This document shows positions 24,508 through 31,844 of a DNA stretch of 33,504 nucleotides, piece after piece; position 1 is the stretch's first letter; each line of letters starts with the position of its first letter. A model generated the notes under the pieces. That model was not told where the DNA came from. It saw nothing but the letters and a program-made list of their open reading frames with translations, and did no database searches. This stretch comes from Pseudomonas sp. GM50. GTDB taxonomy: Bacteria > Pseudomonadota > Gammaproteobacteria > Pseudomonadales > Pseudomonadaceae. Both the position numbers and the translations under genes were made by a program. The stretch is from assembly GCF_000282375.1 (NCBI RefSeq), contig NZ_AKJK01000143.1, positions 1 through 33,504 on the forward strand, read 5' to 3'.

Positions 24508-24885
24508 ATGCGCCAACCCGATATCGAGATTTACCTGAAAGACGCCGACGTCGACTACAAGGCCATCGCGGCCTGGCTCGGCGCAGCTTTAGGCCCCTGC
24601 ACCGACTGGGTTCAGAAAGGTCAGACCTACAAGTGCAAGGCCGGCAATGTGCCGGTCACCTGGCTGCCGAAAGCCGTCGGCAAATGGAACAGCCTGTACC
24701 TGGAAAGCGACCAGACCCCATGGGAAGACGACATCGCCTGCGCCCGCGCGGCCTTTGCCGCGCTGAACGTCGAAGTGCGTTGCGCGCCGGGTAGCTGGGT
24801 CGAGGAAGAAGGTGAAGAGACAGCCGATCGCTGGATGCGGATCAGCGCCGATGGTGAAGAAGAGATCACCTGGAAAACGGCCTGA
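24508..24885 (+). CDS. Small conserved hypothetical protein (125 residues)
   Basis: I recognise this as the protein usually encoded after rlmA in pseudomonads but know no function. It starts MRQPDIEIYLKDADVDYKAI, is acidic, and has no membrane segment, signal peptide or known motif. Two cysteines (CTDWVQ.. and CKAG) and a tryptophan-rich middle (WLPKAVGKWNSLYLE) are notable. The ATG at 24508 follows GTGAGGACA at good spacing; an earlier in-frame ATG (24454) has no such site. It ends next to a 14-bp hairpin shared with the convergent lipoprotein gene. Confidence 0.75.
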   Translation: MRQPDIEIYLKDADVDYKAIAAWLGAALGPCTDWVQKGQTYKCKAGNVPVTWLPKAVGKWNSLYLESDQTPWEDDIACARAAFAALNVEVRCAPGSWVEEEGEETADRWMRISADGEEEITWKTA

Positions 24886-24902
24886 CTCTTCCCCTCTCGT
24901 TC

Positions 24903-24937
24903 GCCCGCAGATCCTGATGAAGACAGGATCTGCGGGC
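24903..24937. terminator. Bidirectional hairpin between convergent genes
   Basis: A perfect 14-bp stem (GCCCGCAGATCCTG with its complement, 7-base loop) sits 17 bases after one stop codon and 14 bases from the other. No T-tract follows on either side, so it may act as a weak or Rho-assisted terminator, or as an RNA 3'-end stabiliser. Confidence 0.65.
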
Positions 24938-24951
24938 TACTCAGGCTCCAA

Positions 24952-26565
24952 TCAGTTCCAATTGCCCACTGACTGGTCAGCCTTGTTGAATTCGAACCGG
25001 GCTGATTCGGCCGTCGTTCTGGGCAATGTCAGTTTGATGATCGGTACCGCTTTGCCTGAGTACTTGTAAAAGTCCTGTTGATTAAATCTGGCATCCGCCA
25101 AACCATTGCTCGTGTAAAAGAACGCCTTGATCGGAATGGTCGCGTGAATGTTCTGCGGCCAGGTGGCCAAGCGGATTTCATCCCAGGTATTGAAAGAGCC
25201 GGTGCCCAGCAACTTCATCGCCAGAATGCCCTGATAAAATGCATTCGCCGCCGCTGCTCCCTGGCTGAGCCGGACATTGAAACTGCAGGCGCGCTGATAT
25301 TTCTGTACCCCGGTTCCCTGGTTGTAATGAGTCAGCCAACCTGCTGCCGTGGTAATGCCCTGCAACTCGCATGAACGGCTGACGGAAGGATAATTACTGG
25401 ATACACCGCAACCTTGATCGGTCCTGATATCAGAGCCTCCGTCCAAGGGAAAGAAACAAAGAACCGGAATGTCCACCGTACCTGCCGGGCGTTGCTGTGT
25501 CGGGAAAAAGACGATCCCACTGGTATTCGGATAGATGGAAGGAAACGCTTTGAAGGCCGCATCCTTGCGCAGGTAAAAAAACGAAACGCCACCGTTCTGC
25601 TGTGAGAGCGGGCTGGGATTCCAGGCGCGATACCCGGTACCGTTAATCGTCGCTCGCAACATGACACCCGAGCACAACACAGCGGGCAGCGCAGCATTGC
25701 CGCAATTTTGCCGAATATCGGCATATTGCCCATTAAGGTCATTGGCAACTCGTTGACCGTCTCCTACAGACACTGCACCCACAATCCGGATGCTCAACGG
25801 CGACGAGGTGATCAGATTTCCGACCCCGCCGACCTTGTAGGTGTACGTCAAGTTGACCGTACGCCCCTTGTTTTCAGTCACCCACGCCTTGGGCAACTTG
25901 AACGTCAGCGTGCCCACGGTGGGCACGGTCTGTATTGGCGCATCACGCAGTGCCACGCCGGTCAGGCGCACGCCGACGGTGTCCCTTGGCGCCAGGTTCG
26001 GGTAACTGACCTGCACGTTGGCCTCGGTGCCTAAGTTATCGGCGTTCAACTCGCCGGCTGGCGCTTCGACCACCTTGAACACATTCAGGCCCTGAGCGCC
26101 CACCACACGGATGCTCAACGGCGACGAGGTGATCAGATTTCCGGCCCCGCCGACCTTGTAGGTGTAGGTCAGGTTGACCGTACGCCCCTTGTTTTCAGTC
26201 ACCCACGCCTTGGGCAACTTGAACGTCAGCGTGCCCACGATGGACACAGTCTGGATTGGTGCATCACGCAGTGCCACGCCGGTCAGGCGCACGCCGACGG
26301 TATCCCTTGGCGCCAGGTTCGGGTAACTGACCTGCACGTTGGCCTCGGTGCCTAGGGTATCGGCGTTCAACTCGCCGGCTGGCGCTTCGACCACCTTGAA
26401 TACCGGCGGCTGCGCAGCGGAAATACTCTGGAGATCGTCCTGTTGCGGTGATGACAGGGCTGTCATTGCTCGGATGGAGGGTGCGGGCGGGACATTTGTG
26501 GAAGTGGGTTGCACCGAGCATCCAGCAACACCCAAGATCAGCAAAATCGAAATACTCTTCCACAT
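24952..26565 (-). CDS. Lipoprotein with duplicated 107-residue domain and halovibrin (HvnA)-like C-terminal half
   Basis: The 537-residue product has a lipoprotein signal (MWKSISILLILGVAGC, lipobox VAGC with Cys16, Ser at +2, predicting outer-membrane location). Residues 55-161 and 162-268 are two nearly identical, probably Ig-like beta-rich repeats beginning VFKVVEAPAGELNAD. The remaining ~270 residues begin NDLNGQYADIRQNCGNAALP and contain GGVSFFYLRKD, six or more cysteines and a closing VPIIKLTLP. From memory these resemble Pseudomonas proteins annotated as halovibrin HvnA, relatives of Vibrio NAD-consuming ADP-ribosylating proteins; I could not search this. A catalytic site is not identified. 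AGAGGAAAG precedes the ATG. The gene appears inserted between otherwise conserved neighbours. Confidence 0.75.
   Translation of the reverse strand: MWKSISILLILGVAGCSVQPTSTNVPPAPSIRAMTALSSPQQDDLQSISAAQPPVFKVVEAPAGELNADTLGTEANVQVSYPNLAPRDTVGVRLTGVALRDAPIQTVSIVGTLTFKLPKAWVTENKGRTVNLTYTYKVGGAGNLITSSPLSIRVVGAQGLNVFKVVEAPAGELNADNLGTEANVQVSYPNLAPRDTVGVRLTGVALRDAPIQTVPTVGTLTFKLPKAWVTENKGRTVNLTYTYKVGGVGNLITSSPLSIRIVGAVSVGDGQRVANDLNGQYADIRQNCGNAALPAVLCSGVMLRATINGTGYRAWNPSPLSQQNGGVSFFYLRKDAAFKAFPSIYPNTSGIVFFPTQQRPAGTVDIPVLCFFPLDGGSDIRTDQGCGVSSNYPSVSRSCELQGITTAAGWLTHYNQGTGVQKYQRACSFNVRLSQGAAAANAFYQGILAMKLLGTGSFNTWDEIRLATWPQNIHATIPIKAFFYTSNGLADARFNQQDFYKYSGKAVPIIKLTLPRTTAESARFEFNKADQSVGNWN
25787..26428. 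repeat. Two tandem 321-bp direct repeats inside the lipoprotein gene
   Basis: The sequence starting at 25787 (CGGATGCTCAACGGCGACG) returns at 26108, a period of 321 bases or 107 codons. The copies differ at only a few positions over most of their length, so the duplication is recent or kept alike by gene conversion. Each copy encodes one beta-rich domain. Confidence 0.88.
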
Positions 26566-26658
26566 GACCGCTTTCCTCTCGAACGGAGCAAAGCCCTGAA
26601 AACTCTGATTCCAGGGACCGTGTTCCGCGAGGGTAGGCTTGAGGGCAAAAACCGTCTA

Positions 26659-26674
26659 CTGTCAGAACTGACAG
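26659..26674. promoter_or_regulatory. Operator-like palindrome upstream of the lipoprotein gene
   Basis: CTGTCAG-AA-CTGACAG is a perfect inverted repeat centred about 100 bases before the lipoprotein ATG. Its short spacing fits a dimeric repressor or activator site better than a terminator. No regulator gene is adjacent. Confidence 0.3.
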
Positions 26675-26719
26675 GTGGCAATCCATACAGCATTGCTTTC
26701 AGGTTTTACTCGTTCGCAA

Positions 26720-26795
26720 AAAAGATCGCAGCCTTCGGCAGCTCCTACAGGTGTACACAAAGCCCTGTAGGAGCTGCCGAAGGCTGCGATCTTTT
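26720..26795 (-). terminator. Perfect 32-bp hairpin downstream of the cold-shock gene (REP-like, with T-tract)
   Basis: Positions 26720-26751 pair fully with 26764-26795, leaving a 12-base loop. On the minus strand the stem ends in TTTTTT, so it forms an intrinsic terminator 12 bases after the csp stop. The arm (GATCGCAGCCTTCGGCAGC) is a second widespread Pseudomonas palindrome family, different from the other REPs here. Confidence 0.85.
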
Positions 26796-26806
26796 GATCT
26801 TGAGGT

Positions 26807-27016
26807 TTACAAGCCTACAACATCCTCAGCCTGTAAACCTTTCTCCCCCGTCACCACCCCATACTCGACCTGCTGGCCTTCAGTCAGCGACCGATGCCCT
26901 TCGCCGCGAATCGCGCGGTAGTGCACGAACACGTCCACCCCGTCCTCGCGCTGAATGAAGCCGTAGCCTTTGGCGTCGTTGAACCACTTCACGCTGCCTG
27001 TTTCACGTGTTGCCAT
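26807..27016 (-). CDS. Cold-shock domain protein (CspA family)
   Basis: This 69-residue, single-domain OB-fold protein binds single-stranded RNA/DNA and typically acts as an RNA chaperone. GSVKWFNDAKGYGFIQ contains RNP1 (KGYGFI, residues 16-21), and VFVHY (29-33) is RNP2 with Tyr in place of the usual last Phe. AAGGAGT lies nine bases before the ATG. A good promoter about 110 bases upstream leaves a leader of around 100 bases, a length seen in cold-regulated csp mRNAs. A strong terminator follows. It diverges from plsB. Confidence 0.94.
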   Translation of the reverse strand: MATRETGSVKWFNDAKGYGFIQREDGVDVFVHYRAIRGEGHRSLTEGQQVEYGVVTGEKGLQAEDVVGL

Positions 27017-27124
27017 CTGTTCATACTCCTTTTTTATTATTGAACGGGCTTTTCGCAGGAAAGCCTTTGAGGAACGTCAGCCTGCCCCCGACGTCCATAA
27101 AAGGGCCCCGGCGACAGACCGCCG

Positions 27125-27152
27125 ATTATATGACAGGCGCAAAAACTCTCAA
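27125..27152 (-). promoter_or_regulatory. Sigma-70 promoter of the cold-shock gene
   Basis: On the minus strand TTGAGA (27147-27152) and TATAAT (27125-27130) are 16 bases apart, matching the consensus in 5/6 and 6/6 positions. Transcription would start near 27118, giving an untranslated leader of about 100 bases. Confidence 0.7.
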
Positions 27153-27254
27153 CTCAAGTTTACTTCGCCGCTTTTTTGCCGATTTTCGACGAATACGGCA
27201 CACTATCGCCCGCCCGAGCGATTGCTTGGTTTTTTCCACTCACGCAGAAGCCGT

Positions 27255-29753
27255 ATGACCCGTTCCCCGTTCCGCCGTCTTGTGTTTGGCACCCTGCGCC
27301 GACTGCTGTACCTCTGGGTTCGCTCGGAGACGATCAATCAGTCGTCGTTCACCCTTGACCTCGACCGCAGCCGGCCGGTGTTCTACGTCCTGCAAAATCC
27401 TTCACTGACCGACCTCGCCGTGGTCGATACCGAGTGCAGCAAGGCCGGCCTGCCGCGCCCGGTGTTGCCGGTATCGGTGGGTGCGTTGGTGGAACCCGCT
27501 GCATTCTTTTACCTGACGCCGGAGCCCGATTGGCTCGGCCGTCAGGACAAACGCGGTGCGCCACCGACCCTGACCCGTCTGGTCAGCGCCCTGAGCCAGA
27601 ACGCCGCCGAAGACGCGCAGATCATTCCAGTCAGCGTGTTCTGGGGCCAATCGCCGGACAGCGAGTCGAGCCCGTGGAAACTGCTGTTCGCCGACAGCTG
27701 GGCGGTCACCGGGCGTTTGCGTCGTCTGCTGAGCATCATCGTGCTGGGACGCAAGACCCGGGTGCAGTTCTCGGCGCCGATTCATCTGCGTGAACTGATC
27801 GATCACAACAAAGGCCACGAGCGCACTGTGCGCATGGCCCAGCGGATCCTGCGGGTGCACTTTCGCAACCTGAAAGCCGCGGTGATCGGCCCGGACATTT
27901 CCCACCGCCGCAACCTGGTCAAAGGCCTGCTCAATCAGCCATTGGTCAAACAGGCGATCCTCGACGAAGCCGAGCGCGAGAACATCTCGCCGGAAAAAGC
28001 CAAGGCCCAGGCCTTGCGCTACGGCAACGAGATCGCCTCGGACTACACCTACACCGCGATCCGTTTTCTGGAAGTGGTGCTGAGCTGGTTCTGGAACAAG
28101 ATCTACGACGGCATCAAGGTCAACCACATCGAAGGTGTGCAGAAAGTCGCCCAGGGTCACGAAGTGATCTACGTGCCGTGCCATCGCAGCCACATCGACT
28201 ACCTGCTGCTCTCCTATTTGCTGTTTCGCAACGGCCTGACCCCACCGCACATTGCCGCCGGGATCAACCTCAACATGCCGGTGATCGGTAGCCTGCTACG
28301 GCGTGGTGGCGCGTTCTTCATGCGCCGCACCTTCAAGGGCAACCCGCTCTATACCTCGGTGTTCAACGAATACCTGCACACCCTGTTCACCAAAGGCTTC
28401 CCGGTCGAGTACTTCGTCGAGGGCGGCCGTTCGCGCACCGGGCGCATGCTGCAACCGAAAACCGGGATGCTCGCGATCACTCTGCGCAGCTTCCTGCGTT
28501 CGTCGCGCATGCCGATCGTCTTCGTGCCGGTGTACATCGGTTATGAGCGTGTGCTGGAAGGCCGCACCTACCTCGGCGAATTGCGTGGCGCGAGCAAGAA
28601 GAAAGAATCGATTTTCGATATCTTCAAAGTCATCGGCGCGCTCAAACAGCGCTTCGGGCAGGTCGCGGTCAACTTCGGTGAGCCGATCAAACTGGCGGAG
28701 TTCCTCGACAGCGAACAGCCAGACTGGCGCCAACAGGAGCTCGGGCCACAGTTCAAACCGGCCTGGCTCAACGAAACCACCAACCGCCTGGGTGAGAAAG
28801 TCGCGCAGCATTTGAATGAAGCGGCAGCGATCAACCCGGTGAATCTGGTGGCTCTGGCGTTGCTGTCCACCAGCCGTCTGGCCCTGGACGATCGCGCCAT
28901 GGCGCGGGTGCTCGATCTGTATCTGGCGTTGTTGCGCAAGGTCCCCTACTCCTCGCACACCACCCTGCCGGAGGGCGATGGTCGGGCGCTGATCGAGCAC
29001 GTGAAAGACATGGACCTGCTGTCCGAGCAAAGCGATGCGCTGGGCAAGATTCTGTACCTGGACGAACAAAACGCCGTCCTGATGACCTACTACCGCAACA
29101 ACGTGCTGCACATCTTCGCGTTGCCGTCGTTGCTGGCGAGTTTCTTCCAGAGCACCTCGCGCATGAGCCGCGAGCAAATCCTGCGCTACACCCGCGCGCT
29201 GTATCCGTACCTGCAATCGGAACTGTTCATTCGCTGGTCGATGGACGAACTCGATGGCGTTATCGATCAATGGCTCGAAGCCTTCGTCGAGCAAGGCCTG
29301 CTGCGTTTCGAGAAAGACGTGTACCTGCGTCCGGCACCGAGCTCACGGCATTTCGTGCTGCTGACGCTGCTGTCGAAAAGCATCGCCCAGACCTTGCAAC
29401 GCTTCTACATGACCGTTTCCTTGCTGCTCAACAGCGGCCAGAACAGCATCAGCGCCGAAGAACTGGAAGATCTGTGCACGGTCATGGCCCAGCGCCTGTC
29501 GATCCTCCATGGCCTGAACGCCCCGGAGTTCTTCGACAAGAGCCTGTTCCGTCACTTCATCCAGACGATGCTGGACCTCGACGTGCTGCGCCGCGACGAA
29601 GCCGGCAAGTTGAGCTATCACGAGCTGCTCGGCGAATTGGCCGAAGGCGCGGCCAAACGGGTATTGCCCGCGGAGATTCGTTTGTCGATCCGTCAGGTGG
29701 CGCTGCACCGCAGTGAAGATGCGGCAGAAACCGGTGCACTTACCGAAGTCTGA
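27255..29753 (+). CDS. plsB: Glycerol-3-phosphate 1-O-acyltransferase
   Basis: PlsB acylates glycerol-3-phosphate at sn-1 with acyl-ACP or acyl-CoA, the first step of phospholipid synthesis, at the inner membrane. The 832-residue product has the four acyltransferase blocks: HRSHIDYLLLSYLL (His310-X4-Asp315 catalytic pair), GGAFFMRRTFKGN, FVEGGRSRTGRM and FVPVYIGYE. Length and start (MTRSPFRRLVFGTLRRLLYL) match the Pseudomonas family. The frame is open about 95 codons further upstream, but that stretch contains the csp promoter and overlaps csp, so I placed the start at 27255. Confidence 0.95.
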   Translation: MTRSPFRRLVFGTLRRLLYLWVRSETINQSSFTLDLDRSRPVFYVLQNPSLTDLAVVDTECSKAGLPRPVLPVSVGALVEPAAFFYLTPEPDWLGRQDKRGAPPTLTRLVSALSQNAAEDAQIIPVSVFWGQSPDSESSPWKLLFADSWAVTGRLRRLLSIIVLGRKTRVQFSAPIHLRELIDHNKGHERTVRMAQRILRVHFRNLKAAVIGPDISHRRNLVKGLLNQPLVKQAILDEAERENISPEKAKAQALRYGNEIASDYTYTAIRFLEVVLSWFWNKIYDGIKVNHIEGVQKVAQGHEVIYVPCHRSHIDYLLLSYLLFRNGLTPPHIAAGINLNMPVIGSLLRRGGAFFMRRTFKGNPLYTSVFNEYLHTLFTKGFPVEYFVEGGRSRTGRMLQPKTGMLAITLRSFLRSSRMPIVFVPVYIGYERVLEGRTYLGELRGASKKKESIFDIFKVIGALKQRFGQVAVNFGEPIKLAEFLDSEQPDWRQQELGPQFKPAWLNETTNRLGEKVAQHLNEAAAINPVNLVALALLSTSRLALDDRAMARVLDLYLALLRKVPYSSHTTLPEGDGRALIEHVKDMDLLSEQSDALGKILYLDEQNAVLMTYYRNNVLHIFALPSLLASFFQSTSRMSREQILRYTRALYPYLQSELFIRWSMDELDGVIDQWLEAFVEQGLLRFEKDVYLRPAPSSRHFVLLTLLSKSIAQTLQRFYMTVSLLLNSGQNSISAEELEDLCTVMAQRLSILHGLNAPEFFDKSLFRHFIQTMLDLDVLRRDEAGKLSYHELLGELAEGAAKRVLPAEIRLSIRQVALHRSEDAAETGALTEV

Positions 29754-29767
29754 AACGTGCAGATAAC

Positions 29768-29797
29768 TAACCGGAACGCACGGATGTTTTCCGGTTA
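29768..29797 (+). terminator. Hairpin after plsB
   Basis: A perfect 9-bp stem (TAACCGGAA / TTCCGGTTA) with a 12-base loop lies 14 bases after the plsB stop. It lacks a T-tract, so terminator function is uncertain. Confidence 0.45.
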
Positions 29798-29850
29798 CCT
29801 GATTCATGAATTAATAGGCTCTTTTAACCGATCACGATAAGGACATCGCG

Positions 29851-30537
29851 ATGAGCCTCTTAATTGATACGAATCCGCACATCACTGTAACTTTCAGCCT
29901 ACCTCCAGACTTTGTCGCCGCCGATGATGGCGAGCGCGAAACCGTTATCAGCGTACAGACTGCCAACTCAACGCCGCCGATAAAAGTGCTGGACTGGCAC
30001 CATCCTTCAATTGCCGATGGCCAATGGGATTTTTCATTCCCACACCTCTACAGCAAAATCAGCGTCAAGTATCAGATCAACATCCAGATGTTCCACAATC
30101 GACAGGCGTTACTGCTGGAACAGGATTACTTCGTTATCGTGAATCGGCTGCCCCATCGCCAGACCCTGCATTTGAGCCCGATCGGGCTTTTGTATATCGA
30201 AGCTCAAGAGCCTGCGGCCTTCGCGACAGAACAGGCCGTGACTATCAGCCTGCATGAAAGCGAGCAACCTGAAGTTCAACTGGTTCGCGTCAGCCACAAT
30301 GAACAAACCGCCACTTCGTTTTACCTGAAGTACGATCCGGATAGCGTATTACCCGGCAAACGTTACGCACTGACCGGCATCGAAAATCGTTATCACCAAC
30401 GTATTAGCGTGTCTCCAAGTCAGGTCGAACTTGCACCGGCATCGTACTTGCCACGTTCAAGTCGGTTACAGATGTTTTACCAGTGGCTGACCCGGCCATT
30501 ACGTTTGTTCACGGACGATTTTGGCAAAATCCGCTAA
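29851..30537 (+). CDS. Hypothetical protein with YbaY/YscW-like repeats, no signal peptide
   Basis: The function of this 228-residue protein is unknown. Its second half contains SFYLKYDPDSVLPGKRYALT followed by IENRYHQR. This lines up with PFHLSYDPAQVKPGHRYSVS and then IEVNGELM in the lipoprotein encoded next, so a shared YbaY/YscW-like beta-sandwich is inferred. The first half (TVTFSLPPDF through YQINIQMFHNRQALL) looks like a more diverged copy of the same fold. There is no signal peptide, so unlike its neighbour it would stay in the cytoplasm unless exported unusually. GATAAGGACA precedes the ATG. A small hairpin (30547-30569) separates it from the next gene. Confidence 0.6.
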   Translation: MSLLIDTNPHITVTFSLPPDFVAADDGERETVISVQTANSTPPIKVLDWHHPSIADGQWDFSFPHLYSKISVKYQINIQMFHNRQALLLEQDYFVIVNRLPHRQTLHLSPIGLLYIEAQEPAAFATEQAVTISLHESEQPEVQLVRVSHNEQTATSFYLKYDPDSVLPGKRYALTGIENRYHQRISVSPSQVELAPASYLPRSSRLQMFYQWLTRPLRLFTDDFGKIR

Positions 30538-30546
30538 ATTCCTTTG

Positions 30547-30569
30547 AGCGCCGGGCTTCTTCCGGCGCT
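30547..30569 (+). terminator. Small GC-rich hairpin between the YbaY-like genes
   Basis: AGCGCCGG and CCGGCGCT pair over 8 bp around a 7-base loop, nine bases after the upstream stop codon. Without a T-tract it is at best a weak terminator. Confidence 0.4.
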
Positions 30570-30588
30570 TATGTCATAGAGGCTCCGA

Positions 30589-30987
30589 ATGAAAAAACTC
30601 CCTCTCGTCCTGCTGACTACCCTGCTCGGTGCCTGCCAGTCGACACAACCGACCGCCAACGCCAGCCTCGACGGCGAAGTGTTCTACTTGCAACGCATCG
30701 CCCTGCCACCGAGTGCAACCTTGAGCGTCAGCTTGCAAGATGTGTCCCTGGCCGACGCACCCGCGGTAGTGCTCGACGAGCAGAAAGGTCCGGTCAAAGG
30801 CCAGGTGCCGTTGCCGTTCCATTTGAGCTACGATCCGGCACAGGTCAAACCCGGCCACCGCTACTCGGTCAGCGCGCGCATCGAAGTCAATGGCGAGCTG
30901 ATGTTCATCACCACTGAAAATCACACCGTGCAACTGGACGGCAAAGATCGGCAACCCCTGAAAATCCGCGTCGACGCGGCCCGCTAA
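30589..30987 (+). CDS. YbaY family lipoprotein (YscW-like)
   Basis: The 132-residue product has a lipoprotein signal, MKKLPLVLLTTLLGAC, with lipobox LGAC at Cys16 and Gln at +2, predicting the outer membrane. The mature part has the family pattern: the LQRIALPPSATLSVSLQDVS segment, LADAPAVV, and FHLSYDPAQVKPGHRYSVSA followed by IEVNGEL. YscW relatives act as pilotins for type III secretins, but YbaY-type proteins occur without such systems and their role is unknown. No secretion genes are nearby. AGAGG precedes the ATG. The preceding gene encodes a related domain without a signal peptide. Confidence 0.85.
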   Translation: MKKLPLVLLTTLLGACQSTQPTANASLDGEVFYLQRIALPPSATLSVSLQDVSLADAPAVVLDEQKGPVKGQVPLPFHLSYDPAQVKPGHRYSVSARIEVNGELMFITTENHTVQLDGKDRQPLKIRVDAAR

Positions 30988-30996
30988 TTCTATTTG

Positions 30997-31025
30997 CTGA
31001 ACCTTTTTTTCTGAGCCTTTTTTTT
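30997..31025. repeat. Short tandem duplication with T-tracts
   Basis: CTGAACC followed by seven T, then CTGAGCC followed by eight T, form an imperfect tandem pair just before the DUF4197 gene. No hairpin precedes them, so they are not an evident terminator. Confidence 0.5.
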
Positions 31026-31043
31026 CTAAATAAGGAAGCCGCC

Positions 31044-31733
31044 ATGCTCCGCCCTACCCTTCGCTTCGCCGGCCTATGCGCAGGCTTGATGATCTGCGCC
31101 AACGCCCTGGCAGGGTCTCTCAGTGACCTGTCGCAACAAGACGCCAGCGCAGGTCTCAAGGACGCTCTGACCCAAGGCGCGCAACTGGCCGTTAAACAAC
31201 TCGGCACACCCGGCGGCTTCAGCAACAACCCGGACGTGAAGATCGAACTGCCGGGAAAACTGGGTAAAGTCGCCAAGAAAATGAAACAGTTCGGCATGGG
31301 CGATCAAGTCGATCAACTGGAAACCAGTATGAACAAAGCGGCTGAAACGGCCGTGACACAGGCTCAGCCGATTCTGGTGGATGCGGTGAAGAAGATGACC
31401 GTGGAAGATGCCAAGGGGATCCTCAGCGGCGGCAAGGACTCGGCGACTCAGTACCTGAGTAAAACCAGCCGCGAGCAGATCCGCATCAAGTTCCTGCCGA
31501 TCGTCAAACAAGCCACCGACCAGGTCGGTTTGGCCCAGCAGTACAACGCATTCGCCGGACAAGCCGCGACCTTGGGCGCGCTGGATGCGAAAAATGCCAA
31601 CATCGAAAGCTACGTGACCGAGCAGGCGTTGAACGGTTTGTTCGAGATGATTGGCAAACAGGAAGAAACCATTCGCCAGAACCCTGCGGCGGCGGCAACC
31701 AGTTTGGCGAAGAAGGTGTTTGGTACGCTCTAA
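31044..31733 (+). CDS. DUF4197 family protein, probably periplasmic
   Basis: I recognise the 229-residue product as a DUF4197 protein; the function of this family is unknown. A Sec signal peptide covers about residues 1-23 (MLRPTLRFAGLCAGLMICANALA). The mature protein is mostly helical, with SAGLKDALTQGAQLAVKQLG, the family-typical VTQAQPILVDAVKKMTVEDA, and ILSGGKDSATQYLSKTSREQ. No catalytic or metal motif is visible. TAAGGAAG precedes the ATG. It lies 56 bases after the YbaY-like lipoprotein gene, in the same direction, and is followed by a REP element. Confidence 0.88.
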   Translation: MLRPTLRFAGLCAGLMICANALAGSLSDLSQQDASAGLKDALTQGAQLAVKQLGTPGGFSNNPDVKIELPGKLGKVAKKMKQFGMGDQVDQLETSMNKAAETAVTQAQPILVDAVKKMTVEDAKGILSGGKDSATQYLSKTSREQIRIKFLPIVKQATDQVGLAQQYNAFAGQAATLGALDAKNANIESYVTEQALNGLFEMIGKQEETIRQNPAAAATSLAKKVFGTL

Positions 31734-31747
31734 ACCTCAACTCCGAT

Positions 31748-31841
31748 CCTGTGGGAGCGAGCCTGCTCGCGATTGCGGTGTGTCAGTCACAGTTGATGTC
31801 GACTGACACGGCCTTATCGCGAGCAGGCTCGCTCCCACAAA
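31748..31841. repeat. REP palindrome between convergent DUF4197 and fic genes
   Basis: Perfect 23-bp arms (31750-31772 and 31817-31839; TGTGGGAGCGAGCCTGCTCG) contain a second, inner inverted repeat (GTGTCAGTC / GACTGACAC). This is the GTGGGAGCGAGC variant of Pseudomonas REP, distinct from the GTAGGAGCGAGGC copies. The element lies between two converging genes and could terminate both. Confidence 0.9.
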
Positions 31842-31844
31842 AGA

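Noticed and set aside
26970..27254. N-terminal extension of plsB
   Set aside because: It would overlap csp and its promoter; the family start MTRSPFRR is at 27255.
30589..30987. Type III secretion pilotin
   Set aside because: YscW-like fold only; no secretion genes are nearby, so a type III role is not supported.
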